A stretch of DNA of 64,000 nucleotides from Chloroflexota bacterium (GCA_016183425.1 JACPEP010000042.1:87794-151793), one strand, 5' to 3'. Shown: positions 35,482 through 45,910, counted from the stretch's first letter. Notes: generated from the letters alone by a model not told the origin. Numbers and translations: made by a program.

Positions 35482-35487
35482 GAGGGG

Positions 35488-36171
35488 ATGAAGGTGTCCC
35501 TCTGGAGTAGCGTAAAAGGCGATGTGCGAGCCGCTCTGGAGCGGGATCCGGCGGCCAGAAACGTTTGGGAGGTGGTCTTAGCTTACCCCGGCTTTCATGC
35601 CCGCCAGATACATCGTCTGGCCCACACCCTTCATCGCTGGCGCGTGCCCCTCCTGCCTCGCCTCATTTCCCATTTCGGCCGCTTTCTCACCGGAATAGAG
35701 ATTCACCCCGCCGCCCGTATCGGGGAAAGGCTTTTCATCGACCACGGCATGGGCGTGGTCATCGGAGAGACGGCGGAGATCGGGGATGATGTCACCCTAT
35801 ATCAGGGGGTGACCCTGGGAGGCACCAGCCGCCTGAGAAGAAAACGCCACCCTACTCTAGGCAACAACGTGGTGGTGGGCGCGGGGGCGCGTCTCATCGG
35901 CGCCATAGTCATCGGCGACAATGTTAAAATCGGCGCTGGCTCAGTGGTGGTCACCTCGGTGCCCTCCAACGCCACTGTGGTGGGAGTACCGGGACGAGTG
36001 GTGGCCATCCGTGACCCGGAAAACGATACCTTAGAGCGGCTACCCGATCCGGAGGGGGACATGATTCAGAGCCTGGAACGAAGGGTCAGGCTTCTGGAAA
36101 AAAAACTGGCTCGTCTCAACGGCCAACTGCCCATGGACAAAGACCTGGCCCAAGAGGTGGGTGAGTGGTAA
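35488..36171 (+). CDS. cysE: serine O-acetyltransferase
   Basis: 227 residues: helical N-terminal part, then a left-handed beta-helix of hexapeptide repeats ([19 protein letters not shown], about residue 90 on) with the catalytic His of FIDHGMG. Makes O-acetylserine for cysteine synthesis. A charged extension of ~40 residues follows the helix. Overlaps cysS by 7 bp. Confidence 0.92.
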   Translation: MKVSLWSSVKGDVRAALERDPAARNVWEVVLAYPGFHARQIHRLAHTLHRWRVPLLPRLISHFGRFLTGIEIHPAARIGERLFIDHGMGVVIGETAEIGDDVTLYQGVTLGGTSRLRRKRHPTLGNNVVVGAGARLIGAIVIGDNVKIGAGSVVVTSVPSNATVVGVPGRVVAIRDPENDTLERLPDPEGDMIQSLERRVRLLEKKLARLNGQLPMDKDLAQEVGEW

Positions 36172-37547
36172 AAGTCTTCAACACCATCTCCGGCCAAAAG
36201 GAAGAGTTCACCCCTCTGGGCCCCAGCGTAACCATGTATGTGTGCGGCGTCACTCCCTACGACGCCATGCATGTGGGCCATGCCATGAGCTACATCTCCT
36301 TCGATGCCATTCGGCGCTATCTGGAGTTTCGCGGCCACCGGGTGAAACACGTCCAGAACTTTACCGATGTGGATGACAAAATAATCGCCCGGGCCCGGGA
36401 AAGGGGCCTTTCTCCCCAAGAGCTAGCGGAGACGTACATCCTCCAATACTACGCCGATACGGCCGCCCTAAACATCCGACCCGCCCATTTGTACCCTCGG
36501 GCTACCCAGGAAATTCCTCAGATCATCCACATCGTCTCCCAGCTTATAAGCCAGGGCTATGCCTACGCCGTTGCTGGCGATGTCTACTTTCGGGTCTCCC
36601 GCTTTCCCCGCTACGGCCGCTTGAGCAAGCGGAGGCAAGAGGATATGGAGGCCGGGGCCAGAGTGGAGGTGAGCGAGGCCAAGGAGAACCCATCCGATTT
36701 CGCTCTGTGGAAGGCATCCAAGGCGGGAGAACCGGCTTGGCTCAGCCCCTGGGGAGACGGGCGGCCGGGGTGGCATATCGAATGCACCGCCATGGCCCTC
36801 CACTACCTGGGGGAAACGGTGGACATCCATGGCGGCGGCCAGGACCTGGTCTTCCCCCACCATGAAAATGAGATCGCTCAATCGGAGGCCTTCACCGGCA
36901 AAGAGCCTTTCGTCCGCTACTGGATTCATAACGGTCTTCTTCTCATGGACGAGGAGAAGATGAGCAAGTCCCTGGGCAATCTAGTGACGGTGAAAGAGGT
37001 TCTCTCCCGGCATAGCGCCGATGCTCTTCGTCTCCTGGTTCTCAGCTCCCACTATCGCAGTCCCCTCCGCTATACCGAGGCGGCTCTGGCCGGAATGGAG
37101 CGGGGCGTGGAGCGCCTGCGCCAGGCCGCCGTCTCCGGGCCAGCCCAGGGTGAGATATTGGAAGAGTACCAGGAGCAGTTTATGGCGGCCATGGACGATG
37201 ATTTCAATACCCCCCAGGCGGTGGCTGTCCTTTTCGACCTGGCCCGGGAGATAAACCGGGGGCAGGAGGCAGGGGCACCGGTGGTCAAGGCGAAGGCAAC
37301 CTTGCGCCGTTTGGCCGGTGTGCTGGGGTTTACCCTGGAGGAGACATCCCTGGCGGCGCCCCTGGTGGAGCCTTTGATTCAGCTCCTGGTCCAGGTTCGA
37401 GGCGAACTGAGGAAAGCTCGCCAGTGGGCGCTGTCGGATACCATTCGTAGCCAGTTGGAAGAGCTGGACATCGCCCTGGAGGATACATCCCAGGGTACAC
37501 TGTGGAGGCGGCGAGCCGCCAAAGAACAGAACGAGCCACCAGACTAA
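36165..37547 (+). CDS. cysS: cysteinyl-tRNA synthetase
   Basis: 460 residues, GTG start inside cysE. Class I signatures HVGH (in [12 protein letters not shown]) and KMSKS; zinc ligands are Cys of YVCGVTPYD, Cys of WHIECTAMA and the His/Glu of HHENE. Charges tRNA-Cys. The coupling of cysE to cysS links cysteine supply and use. Confidence 0.95.
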   Translation: MVKVFNTISGQKEEFTPLGPSVTMYVCGVTPYDAMHVGHAMSYISFDAIRRYLEFRGHRVKHVQNFTDVDDKIIARARERGLSPQELAETYILQYYADTAALNIRPAHLYPRATQEIPQIIHIVSQLISQGYAYAVAGDVYFRVSRFPRYGRLSKRRQEDMEAGARVEVSEAKENPSDFALWKASKAGEPAWLSPWGDGRPGWHIECTAMALHYLGETVDIHGGGQDLVFPHHENEIAQSEAFTGKEPFVRYWIHNGLLLMDEEKMSKSLGNLVTVKEVLSRHSADALRLLVLSSHYRSPLRYTEAALAGMERGVERLRQAAVSGPAQGEILEEYQEQFMAAMDDDFNTPQAVAVLFDLAREINRGQEAGAPVVKAKATLRRLAGVLGFTLEETSLAAPLVEPLIQLLVQVRGELRKARQWALSDTIRSQLEELDIALEDTSQGTLWRRRAAKEQNEPPD

Positions 37548-37568
37548 CAAGGCGCCTGGCCTTCACCG

Positions 37569-37715
37569 CTAGTACTTGGTTGCGTAGAAGTCTAAACATT
37601 TCCTCGCCCCTCTGTGGGAGAGGATTAAGGTGAGGGGGCTTCAATTTCACCCTCACCCGGACCTCTCCCATCAAGGGAGAGGTGATTCTTCTTATCGATT
37701 AGACATTTATGCAAG
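37569..37715. repeat. 147-bp dispersed repeat, copy A
   Basis: About 97% identical (five differences seen) to 51104-51250 in the same orientation. Contains two hairpin-forming parts (CCTCTGTGGGAGAGG and ACCTCTCCC-GGGAGAGGT). Intergenic here, between cysS and a GT2 gene. Confidence 0.85.
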
Positions 37716-37809
37716 CAGGCTATAAGGCACTCATTTCCCATCAAGGCAGCGGGTCAACTCCCCCTCCATCCTCTTTTGTGGTAGACTCTAACCGGCTTTG
37801 CGCTGCATC

Positions 37810-38745
37810 ATGGCCGGAAAATTAAGCGTCGTCCTCGTCAGCTTCAATACCAGGCAGCTCTTAGAGGAATGCCTGGCCTCTCTCTTTCCTGAGCTGAACG
37901 ACCTGGCGGAGGATGGCGGGGTGGTGGTGGTGGACAACGCCTCCGCCGACGGCAGCGCGGATAGGGTCAGAGAGCGCTTTCCCCAGGCCGTGGTAGTGAA
38001 GAATCCAACCAATCGGGGCTTCGCCGCCGCCGTCAACCAGGGTATCGCCCTCAGCCGGGGAGAGTACGTCCTTCTCCTGAACCCGGATACGACGATTCTT
38101 AACGGGGCGGTGGCCGCCCTGGTGAGCTTTCTTGACGCCCATCCCCAGGTGGGGGTGGTGGCTCCTCGCCTGCTGAACCCCGACGGCTCCCACCAGCACA
38201 GCGCCTTCCGCTTCCCCAGCCTGTGGATGAGCTTCCTGGACTTCTTTCCCTTGAACCATAAGCTTGTCTCCTCCCCCCTCAACGGCCGTTATCCACCCCG
38301 GGCCTATCTCGCTCCTTTCCCCGCCGACCACCCCTTAGGAGCCTGCTTTCTGATACGGCGGCGAGTGGTGGAGGAGGTAGGCCCCCTGTCTGAGGACTAC
38401 TTCATGTACTGCGAGGAGATCGACTGGTGCCTGCGCATCAAAAGGGCGGGCTGGCTCATCTACTGCCAGCCCCAGGCCCAGGTCATCCACTACGGCGGCC
38501 AGAGCACCCGGCAGGTATGGCCCGCTATGTTCTACGAGCTTCACCGTAGCCGACTTCTCCTCTTCCGCAAGCACTACTCTGTCCCTTTTAGCCTCCTGGC
38601 GCGGTGCATCGTGGCCCTGGGGGTAAGCTGGGAGATGTTTCGGGGGCTGCGGGACTACAGAAGGAGAGCTATCACACAGACAGAGCTGAAGACAAGAGAA
38701 GGGGCGTACCGTCGCGTCCTTAGGCTGGTGACTCGGGATGCCTGA
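37810..38745 (+). CDS. GT2 family glycosyltransferase
   Basis: 311 residues from ATG 37810 (TTG 37798 possible). GT-A motifs: SVVLVSFNTRQLL, VVVDNASADGS, LLNPDTTI as metal site, and MYCEEIDWCLRI in the acceptor region. Similar to rhamnosyl- or galactofuranosyl-transferases of surface glycans. Overlaps the next GT2 gene by 8 bp. Confidence 0.85.
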   Translation: MAGKLSVVLVSFNTRQLLEECLASLFPELNDLAEDGGVVVVDNASADGSADRVRERFPQAVVVKNPTNRGFAAAVNQGIALSRGEYVLLLNPDTTILNGAVAALVSFLDAHPQVGVVAPRLLNPDGSHQHSAFRFPSLWMSFLDFFPLNHKLVSSPLNGRYPPRAYLAPFPADHPLGACFLIRRRVVEEVGPLSEDYFMYCEEIDWCLRIKRAGWLIYCQPQAQVIHYGGQSTRQVWPAMFYELHRSRLLLFRKHYSVPFSLLARCIVALGVSWEMFRGLRDYRRRAITQTELKTREGAYRRVLRLVTRDA

Positions 38746-39484
38746 CATATCGGCCATCGTCATCACCAAGAACGAGGCGCGCCACATCGGTGCCTGCCTG
38801 GCCGGGCTCGCCTGGGCCGACGAAATCCTAGTTCTGGACTCCTTCAGCACCGACGCCACCGTGGACATCGCCCGGCGCTTCACCCCCCACGTCCATCAGC
38901 GTCCCTTCCAGGGATTTCCTCGCACCCGCAACGCCGCCCTGGACCTGGCCCAGGGGGATTGGGCCTTCTTCCTGGACGCCGACGAGCGCACCACGCCAGA
39001 GCTAGCGGAGGAGATTCGCAATCGGGTGAGAGAGAGCGCCTCCCTATCGGGATACTGGGTGCCGCGGCGGAACTACATACTGGGGAGATGGATGAAACAC
39101 GCCGGCTGGTCCCCGGATTATCAGATGCGCCTTTTCCGGAGGGATAGAGGTCGCTACGACGAGGCCCGTGATCCCCACGAGGTGGTGGTGCTGAAGGGGG
39201 AGACGGGCTATCTGCAAAACCCCATCATCCATTACAACTACGAGTTTGTGGGCCAGCTTTTCGCCAAGCAGAACCTCTACTCCACCCTCCAGGCCCACAC
39301 CCTCCACGCCGCGGGCCTCCGCCCCCGCCCCCGGGACTTCTTTGCCCGACCCCTCAGGGAGTTCACAAGGCGGTATATAGAGGAGCAGGGCTACCGGGAG
39401 GGTTTCCACGGCCTCTTCTTGAGCCTGCTCCTGGCGGGGTACGAGCTGGTGACCTACGCTAAGCTGGCGCGGATAAAAAGCTGA
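38738..39484 (+). CDS. GT2 glycosyltransferase, WaaE/KdtX-like
   Basis: 248 residues. ISAIVITKNEARHIGACL start, VLDSFSTDAT, and FLDADERTTPEL as the metal site are those of WaaE/KdtX-like beta-1,4-glucosyltransferases of surface oligosaccharides. Forms a two-gene unit with the preceding GT2 gene. Confidence 0.87.
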   Translation: MPDISAIVITKNEARHIGACLAGLAWADEILVLDSFSTDATVDIARRFTPHVHQRPFQGFPRTRNAALDLAQGDWAFFLDADERTTPELAEEIRNRVRESASLSGYWVPRRNYILGRWMKHAGWSPDYQMRLFRRDRGRYDEARDPHEVVVLKGETGYLQNPIIHYNYEFVGQLFAKQNLYSTLQAHTLHAAGLRPRPRDFFARPLREFTRRYIEEQGYREGFHGLFLSLLLAGYELVTYAKLARIKS

Positions 39485-39494
39485 AGCTGGGGTT

Positions 39495-39923
39495 TCAGGT
39501 TGCCATCTCGATACACGGGCAGATGGTTGCCTCGGGCAGGCTAGCAGGCTGGCAGCATGTTTCTTCCCACCGGGCCAGAACCCCGGCTAGCCGCTCACGG
39601 GACTGGCGAAGCCTTGCCATCTCCTCATCCAGCCCGGCGATCTTCTCTTTAACAAGCTGCCCGACGTAATCGCACGGCCACCCTTCCCGCCGGTGGTCGA
39701 GAATATCCTTAATCTCGGCCAGCTTCAGGCCCAGGCCTTGGGCAATGCGAATGAAGCGCAGAAGCTCGACTGCTTCAGAGGGATAGAGGCGATAGCCCCC
39801 CTCACTACGGTAGGGTCTGGGCAAGAGCCCTACTTCCTCATAGAATCGGATAGCCTTGGGGCTAACGCCGGTCTGTCGAGCCAGGTCACCTATCAACATT
39901 GTCCTGCCCTTGTGTACTGCCAT
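39495..39923 (-). CDS. MerR family metal-responsive regulator
   Basis: 142 residues from ATG 39923 (after GAGAGGTG). Winged HTH starts LIGDLARQTGVSPKAIRFYEE; a long dimerisation helix follows; the C-terminal metal loop has CCQP and CPC. Resembles CueR/ZntR/CadR/ArsR-type MerR sensors; the metal cannot be told from these cysteines alone. A dyad that fits a MerR operator lies upstream of the neighbouring Cys-rich gene. Confidence 0.88.
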   Translation of the reverse strand: MAVHKGRTMLIGDLARQTGVSPKAIRFYEEVGLLPRPYRSEGGYRLYPSEAVELLRFIRIAQGLGLKLAEIKDILDHRREGWPCDYVGQLVKEKIAGLDEEMARLRQSRERLAGVLARWEETCCQPASLPEATICPCIEMAT

Positions 39924-39938
39924 TGCACCTCTCAAGCT

Positions 39939-39956
39939 TAGGGGGCCAGACCCTAC
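39939..39956. promoter_or_regulatory. second partial copy of the MerR-type operator
   Basis: The sequence GGGGGCCAGACCC, which forms the core of the 40225-40243 dyad, recurs here just before the merR start with arms TAGGG/CCCTA. No -35/-10 pair at suitable spacing was seen, so it may be a repressing site. Confidence 0.4.
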
Positions 39957-39993
39957 CTTACCAGTTTATCTATAGTTGTTAGTTGTTGCAAGC

Positions 39994-40200
39994 CTACTGG
40001 CAGCCGCAGCCGCAATCACACTGAACCGCCTCCAATTTCCCTTCTTGGATAGCCTCCACCAGACGGTTCCACTCCTCCTTCTTCAACCAGACCTGGTTCC
40101 CCTCTTCACCGATATGCACTGCCTCCTCATAGATGTCCACGGTAGGGCACTCAGTGCAGTCGGGGCACAGGACATAGCTACGCACGATCTTCTTTTCCAC
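39994..40200 (-). CDS. small Cys-rich protein, candidate metal binder
   Basis: 68 residues with seven Cys: C12, C15, C18 (CPDCTEC) and C61, C63, C65, C67 (CDCGCGC at the C-terminus). The middle is a charged helical stretch. AGGAGGTG precedes the ATG. It is cotranscribed with merR and behind a MerR-type promoter, so it probably binds or buffers the sensed metal. No named family recognised. Confidence 0.7.
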   Translation of the reverse strand: MEKKIVRSYVLCPDCTECPTVDIYEEAVHIGEEGNQVWLKKEEWNRLVEAIQEGKLEAVQCDCGCGCQ

Positions 40201-40217
40201 AAGACACCTCCTAACAC

Positions 40218-40250
40218 GTTATCAAAGGGGGTCTGGCCCCCTTGAGTCAA
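40218..40250 (-). promoter_or_regulatory. MerR-type promoter/operator
   Basis: Minus strand TTGACT (40245-40250) and TGATAA/GATAAC (40218-40224) with a 20-21 bp spacer, longer than the normal 17 as in MerR-activated promoters. The spacer holds a perfect dyad, AAGGGGG-5 nt-CCCCCTT (40225-40243). Drives the Cys-rich gene and probably merR. Confidence 0.72.
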
Positions 40251-40342
40251 CGTACACCCTCCACTAAGGGGGAATGTCAATAGGATTTTAGGCGAGATCT
40301 CCCAGAGAGTTCGGAAAAAGCTGACAGCATCACCCCTGCCCC

Positions 40343-43300
40343 CTATTGACGCACTAAGTCAATGGGGCCAGTGCGTAGATAGTTTTTGGCCAGGAGACCG
40401 AAGTCGCCGATATTTGTCTGACCGCTCCAGTCGAAGTCCGTCCAACAGTTGTAGGTGCGTACCGTCTTTATCCATGGTGTACCACCCGCGGCGATCCAGT
40501 CCAGGAACTCGGGGCGGCACCCATAGGGGTCGCCCGAGGTCAGGTAGTGCTTCACCAGAATGCCAAAGTCAGAGATGTTCACCTGGTTATCCATGTTGAC
40601 GTTCCCTTCTGAAAGGGTGCCCATGTTGACAGTCACAGTGGGTGGCGCGACTACTAGGTCCCTCTTTCGGTTTATCAGGTTGTGGGGGCCGACGATGGTT
40701 ACAGTATAAGTACTGGAAATGATCCCAGGAATGGTAAAGGCGCCGTTGTCTGTCGTGGTAACCACGTAGGCGACACTCGGATTGCCACCCAGGGTCACGC
40801 TGAGAGGTATTACCCATCCCGTGATGGGCCGCAGGCTGCCATCCAGGGTCACCTGGCCAAGAAGCATGGCCGTAGCGACTCCGCCAGGTACAATCGAAAG
40901 ATTGTAATTGGTTCCACAGCCACCTACGTTAGGGTTCCAGTGCTGCACCAGTACATAATACGTTCCGGTTACTGGCGCCATCCACTCGATCTGGGAAGCC
41001 AGAGTACCGCCGTAGTCGTCATTAGACGCCAGTAGCGTTGTGCGATCTCTATCGTACAGATAGAGAAATGTGTCAGATGCAGCACCAAGGCTAGAAGTAC
41101 GTAACGTGTACGTCACTCCTCCCGGGGCGTCGAATTTCATCCAGTCATGGTCGCCAGGGGCGCTAAAGTTGTGCGTTTGTGGGCTGCCTATGGTGATGGG
41201 CTTGGCGTTTTCACTGGTATCATCGCCTTCGTAGGCGTCAGGATTGGCAAGGCAGATTCCCGTGCCCGCTGAGTAAATGTTGTTGCCTTTACTCGTTTCA
41301 CTAACCGCGCCTGTAGAATCCACCTGGACATAGAGTGTGCCGGTGATCTCGCTCGCTGGCGTAAGAGTTTGCGCGCTCAGCCCGCTCAGACTGGCCAGGT
41401 CTGTGATGACTGTGGTCAGTGTGACCCTCGCACCAGCAGTGATGGGATCGTTCACCCAGAACCGGATGGTGCCAGTGTAGTCACCGGTTCCAGTGGGCCT
41501 GTGATTCAAATAAAGGTCAGTGTAGAAGCCATTCCCCGTATTGAGGGTGCCTGTGTTCACAACCACTGCCTCCACGAGGGCCCCATTGCCGGAATTGGGG
41601 TACGTGGCCAGATTGAGCACCGCCAAGTCTCTGGTGCCACTAATTGGCGGGTTAACAGAAGTGCCGACGGCAACGGAAGGCTCATTGGTGATGTCTGCGA
41701 ACTGGCCGTAAGAGAAATTGGTGCGTACGATGTTCGACAAAGCGAAGCCGCTCATATAACCGGCGAGGCGGTGGGTATTATATGCGTTGTTACCCAGTCG
41801 CAACGGCGCAACCGCAGGGTCGACGTTCCCAGTGCTCATGGTGCGGACACTATCCAGCCGTCCATCGATGTAGAAGCGTACTTCGCCACTGCAACTATGC
41901 GTTACGGCAACATGATGCCAGTCGGAAAAGAAGGTCGGCGCGCTGAGCGTTCCATCACTCCGAACACTCCCACTAGTGCCCATGACACTTAGCTCGAGGC
42001 GCTCATCGGAAATCGCAAAATCCCAACGCCAGGGATTGGGGCCACCAATCTCCTGCTGCGCGAGTTCCCCATTATACTGGTGACCAGTCAGCCGCTTAAG
42101 CCACAACTCAGCAGTGAAGTCGCACGCCGGCTGTGGGCCGATGCCGGCATACACCGCGGGCCGCGGTTCGGGGGTTCGATCTCCGGGGAATAACAGCGCC
42201 GGACCAAACTTACCTGAGGGATCCCAACTCAATTCCGAGGCTATGGTTGCATCAACCCCGCCCGCGAGGTCATGCAATGTTGATCCCGTACCCTCGCGCA
42301 TATCGAATACACGTAGATGATTGCTATCGAGCACGGGATAAAGCACCTGGTTACGACCGGCAGGCGGGCTACCGGCGGTAGCGTTTCCATAGTAGAGTTG
42401 ATGGGCAGTGTTGTTAGACGATCCTCCTGAGATGACTACCTGGGTGCGGAACCAGATATCTATCGTGCTGCTACTGCAGTTGTCCACCAGACGATCCAAC
42501 TCGGTGGCATCGTTGTAGACGATGCGCAAGTCATTGCACTTCGGGCTGGACAGCGACGCATTGTAGATGTCAGCCGCACTCGGCGTCGTGGTGCTATCAA
42601 AGTGCAGACGTACTGGGTAGCCTGCTGTCATAGTTATGCTCGGCATATTGTCAAGAATAGTGATGTTGCGCTTGCCGATGTAGGCCGCGTTCCACCACGG
42701 CGTCGGCGGCCTGGTATCGGGGTCAACTTTGATAGACGTATCGGCGGTTCCTGGATAGCTGCCGGTGTTGCCTGCGTTGTCAGTGGCGCGGGAGCGGAAA
42801 GAGTAGGTATGGCCAGGTTGGCCGGTAAATAGGTCGTATGTCTTGCTCACCGGAACACTCGTCAACCAGTCAACCCACGTGCCCCTGCTTGAGTCCATGT
42901 ACTGAATGTCGTAACTGCGGATGCCAGCACGATTGTCCGAGCCGCTCCAGTTGACCTGGAAGACGCTTTCATATGTTGTCGAAGGGAGAGTCTGAACAGA
43001 GGAGGTTGGTGCCACTCGGTCGATGCCGAACCAGGGTGTGTTGCCGGTGTCAGCGGAGCCAACGCTATTGGTCGCTTTTACGCTCCAATATAGCTTGTCG
43101 TAGTCGTGGCCAAAGGTGTAGGTATAGGCAGTGGTGGTGCCGGAAAGGTTAACATCCAAGATTGGCGATGTGTCATTCCAGATGTCGCTGCTGGTGCTCG
43201 CCCTTAGCTTGAAATTGTCAGCGCGCAGGGCGGCAGTCCATTGGAAGTTGATAGAGAGGTTATTCCAGAACGTTCCGTTGTTGTCGAATGTGGACGGAGC

Positions 43301-45910
43301 GACCGGTTGGAAGTCGCTAGGGCGGATGTACGCAATGTCAAAGGTGAGGCTTTTGGTGGCGCTGGAGCCCGAGTCTCTCTTGGTGGCTGTGACCCTGAGT
43401 ACATGCTGGCCCGTAACGTATTCGGGTGATCGAATCCAGAAGCCGTGAACGGGAGCAAGAGGATCTCTGGAATCACGCCGGTCACAGTCGGGCCCTGCAT
43501 CGGGACCGTAGTGATCCAATAGTCGCCACTCGCCACTCTCCGACCCATCGGCCTTCCGGTTGACCCACGCGTATACATCAGGTGCGATAATTCCCCCATA
43601 GGATACTGGCACGCAGATGTGGGTGTTATTAGTATTCGGCTCATAGAAGATGGGGGGCCAGATGATGGTCACGTGGTTGTCAGCGACGCTGAAGTTCCAG
43701 GTATCCAGGCTCCAAGCAGACTCATTGGTGCCGTCGCCCGCCTTCACCTTCCAAGAGTAGATCCCGGGCGACAGGGTAGGCTCCCAGCAAGTGCTGGTGA
43801 TCCATCCGCTGTTTGATACCGGATCGCCGATCTGATTCTGAAGTTGGAAATAGTACTTAACGACGTCGCCATCTGGGTCGGTGGAGGTGTACGCACACAT
43901 CCTGACTGACGCGTTTGCTCCGCCTGCATCCTTGAGGTACCAGTTGTAAGGTTCCTTCAAGACCGGACGTTCTGGGGGATGGCCTATGGGTGTTGGGGTC
44001 CCGGTCAAGGTGTAGTTTTTGACCAGGCGCTCGGCGTCGGCCCAATCGGGCTTGCTTTTGCTGGAGACCTCGAAGGATATGGCGTAATTGCCACGAGGCA
44101 GACCTCCCGTCTCCCAGTCGGCGCTGATCTGCCACTGGTCCCCGATGGAAACGATGTTGGTCATCTCCATCTGCTGACTGCCAGCAACGAAGCGCATGGA
44201 TCGGAAGTCATCGAAGCGCTTAGCGCGTCCCACCAGGTGGACCCTGGGTTCGCTGGAAGGCGACGCCGGGGTGATATCAAAAAGGATGATATTGACGGTG
44301 GGCGTGCTCGTCTTGACCTGGATGATGATCCATATCACCGGCCCGAAGTAGGTGCCCGATGGGTTGCGCAGTTGCCAGCGACCGACGTGTTGGCCCTCGG
44401 TGGAGGGCGCCGTAAGATTCACGCTGATATCGGCAGTGCTGCCCGGAGCGGTGGTGGGCACGTTGACCGCGCTGGGGGCTCCCATCTGCTCCCCGCTCAC
44501 AAACGCCAGTTGATAGCCAGACCCCCAGGTGGTTCCCCCTGTATCTCGCATTCGCCAGGTCTTGACCAACGCTTGGCCGGGGGAGACGAAAGTGCCGTCG
44601 GTGAGGGTGACATCGGTGATGAAGGTTGCCGAGTCTGTACCGGGCGGGGGAGGTGGAGTGGGCCATACGGGTACGTTCGAGGACACAAGTCTTCCTCGCG
44701 CGCTCCCCATTGCCGAAACGCGCCCGCTCGACTGTGCATCTTGCTCAGGAACAAACACGCCGTTGCCGGCGAACTGCGTGCCGGGATTAGCATAGGGGTC
44801 GGAGTTGTGCTCACAGTCGACAGCTTCAATTGGACCCGTGCACCTGTCAAGAACGTTGAACGATACGTCGACGATTGCCACCGCGACCGTTCTGCCGACC
44901 GTTGCGACTGGCTCATTCTGTTTGGGTAGCGCCTTGTCAATGTAGCGGAACGTGTCATACAGAACTCGCGTTTCGCCACGCACTGCCGAGCCATCATAGT
45001 TGTAGGTGCCTGCATCTGTGTCCGCTTTGTCTCGATAGCCGGCGATCCTGTAACCGTCCACAAGAGGCATCAGATCATCCCACCCGATCGGGTTGCCCCA
45101 CAGCCCATCAGCGAGGCATCTCTCGCTCACCATGCACACACCGCCGTCACGCAGCTCAATGTGTAGGTGCACGGGCCACATGTGAGAGTCCACAGGACGG
45201 CCACCTGTTCCCCCTGCCTTTCCCAGCACGCTTCCTTGGACTACTGGGTAGTCTTTCTGGACGGGGCTGTCCGGGACCAGGTGCCCATCGATGATGACCG
45301 AGGCCAGGTGCCCATATACAAGGACACTCCCCCCCACGGTGTGGCGAACTGCCACCACGCAACCTAGCCCGAGCGTGCCGTCGCAGTCTGCCTTGACAAC
45401 TGTGCCAGCAGCCATCGCCTCGACGACGAACGTTTGCGTGCCGTCGATGGCGAAGTCCAAGCCGGAGCCCTCTCCGGACGGGAACTTCTCGAGACCTTTC
45501 GTCAAGTTCCATGCATGGGGGCCGCCAGTCCATACTACCTGATCGCTTGAATACGGGAGTTTGAAGTCAGGGAGTACAGACGGGCCAGAACTAACCAGAA
45601 GTGGCCCTCCTTGCGGCGCGCCAAGAGGAAGGTTACTTTTGTTAACCTCTGGAAGGGGTGGAGGCATGATATGCAACTCGCCCTCCCCACGACCTTCACT
45701 TAAAAAGGGAAGCAAGCTGACATCGACCGTGCCCGCAAGTGAAATTCTCTCGAGAACGCCAGTCTCCGCATTTGTTATCGGAGAACCCCCAGTTAGAGCC
45801 CCCGCTAGCGGGGCAGGTGAAGAACTGATAAGCACTAATAAGATAGCCGAAGCAAAAAAGGTGATTGAAAGGCCTCTAAACACCCGTCCCATGCGTCGTT
45901 CCTCCTCCAC
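40343..45910 (-). CDS. giant secreted multidomain protein: M23 peptidase-like, NBR1-Ig, DUF2341, LamG, CARDB, PPC, dockerin
   Basis: 1855 residues with a signal peptide/anchor (about 10-40). Domains by position: M23/LytM-like (about 115-290; SGLDFAIDG near 153 and HLHIEL near 248 as metal-site parts); NBR1-type Ig (about 423-530); fibronectin-like modules (about 640-1060); DUF2341 (about 1073-1180); LamG-like lectin (about 1190-1400); CARDB (about 1423-1540); PPC (about 1556-1680); a carboxypeptidase-regulatory-like fold; and a dockerin pair at the end (NVNMDNQVNISDFG and FDWSGQTNIGDFG). The first M23 ligand His appears replaced by Ser, so peptidase activity is doubtful. The dockerin implies a cohesin partner elsewhere. 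GGAGGAGGAA ribosome site. Confidence 0.88.
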   Translation of the reverse strand: MEEERRMGRVFRGLSITFFASAILLVLISSSPAPLAGALTGGSPITNAETGVLERISLAGTVDVSLLPFLSEGRGEGELHIMPPPLPEVNKSNLPLGAPQGGPLLVSSGPSVLPDFKLPYSSDQVVWTGGPHAWNLTKGLEKFPSGEGSGLDFAIDGTQTFVVEAMAAGTVVKADCDGTLGLGCVVAVRHTVGGSVLVYGHLASVIIDGHLVPDSPVQKDYPVVQGSVLGKAGGTGGRPVDSHMWPVHLHIELRDGGVCMVSERCLADGLWGNPIGWDDLMPLVDGYRIAGYRDKADTDAGTYNYDGSAVRGETRVLYDTFRYIDKALPKQNEPVATVGRTVAVAIVDVSFNVLDRCTGPIEAVDCEHNSDPYANPGTQFAGNGVFVPEQDAQSSGRVSAMGSARGRLVSSNVPVWPTPPPPPGTDSATFITDVTLTDGTFVSPGQALVKTWRMRDTGGTTWGSGYQLAFVSGEQMGAPSAVNVPTTAPGSTADISVNLTAPSTEGQHVGRWQLRNPSGTYFGPVIWIIIQVKTSTPTVNIILFDITPASPSSEPRVHLVGRAKRFDDFRSMRFVAGSQQMEMTNIVSIGDQWQISADWETGGLPRGNYAISFEVSSKSKPDWADAERLVKNYTLTGTPTPIGHPPERPVLKEPYNWYLKDAGGANASVRMCAYTSTDPDGDVVKYYFQLQNQIGDPVSNSGWITSTCWEPTLSPGIYSWKVKAGDGTNESAWSLDTWNFSVADNHVTIIWPPIFYEPNTNNTHICVPVSYGGIIAPDVYAWVNRKADGSESGEWRLLDHYGPDAGPDCDRRDSRDPLAPVHGFWIRSPEYVTGQHVLRVTATKRDSGSSATKSLTFDIAYIRPSDFQPVAPSTFDNNGTFWNNLSINFQWTAALRADNFKLRASTSSDIWNDTSPILDVNLSGTTTAYTYTFGHDYDKLYWSVKATNSVGSADTGNTPWFGIDRVAPTSSVQTLPSTTYESVFQVNWSGSDNRAGIRSYDIQYMDSSRGTWVDWLTSVPVSKTYDLFTGQPGHTYSFRSRATDNAGNTGSYPGTADTSIKVDPDTRPPTPWWNAAYIGKRNITILDNMPSITMTAGYPVRLHFDSTTTPSAADIYNASLSSPKCNDLRIVYNDATELDRLVDNCSSSTIDIWFRTQVVISGGSSNNTAHQLYYGNATAGSPPAGRNQVLYPVLDSNHLRVFDMREGTGSTLHDLAGGVDATIASELSWDPSGKFGPALLFPGDRTPEPRPAVYAGIGPQPACDFTAELWLKRLTGHQYNGELAQQEIGGPNPWRWDFAISDERLELSVMGTSGSVRSDGTLSAPTFFSDWHHVAVTHSCSGEVRFYIDGRLDSVRTMSTGNVDPAVAPLRLGNNAYNTHRLAGYMSGFALSNIVRTNFSYGQFADITNEPSVAVGTSVNPPISGTRDLAVLNLATYPNSGNGALVEAVVVNTGTLNTGNGFYTDLYLNHRPTGTGDYTGTIRFWVNDPITAGARVTLTTVITDLASLSGLSAQTLTPASEITGTLYVQVDSTGAVSETSKGNNIYSAGTGICLANPDAYEGDDTSENAKPITIGSPQTHNFSAPGDHDWMKFDAPGGVTYTLRTSSLGAASDTFLYLYDRDRTTLLASNDDYGGTLASQIEWMAPVTGTYYVLVQHWNPNVGGCGTNYNLSIVPGGVATAMLLGQVTLDGSLRPITGWVIPLSVTLGGNPSVAYVVTTTDNGAFTIPGIISSTYTVTIVGPHNLINRKRDLVVAPPTVTVNMGTLSEGNVNMDNQVNISDFGILVKHYLTSGDPYGCRPEFLDWIAAGGTPWIKTVRTYNCWTDFDWSGQTNIGDFGLLAKNYLRTGPIDLVRQ

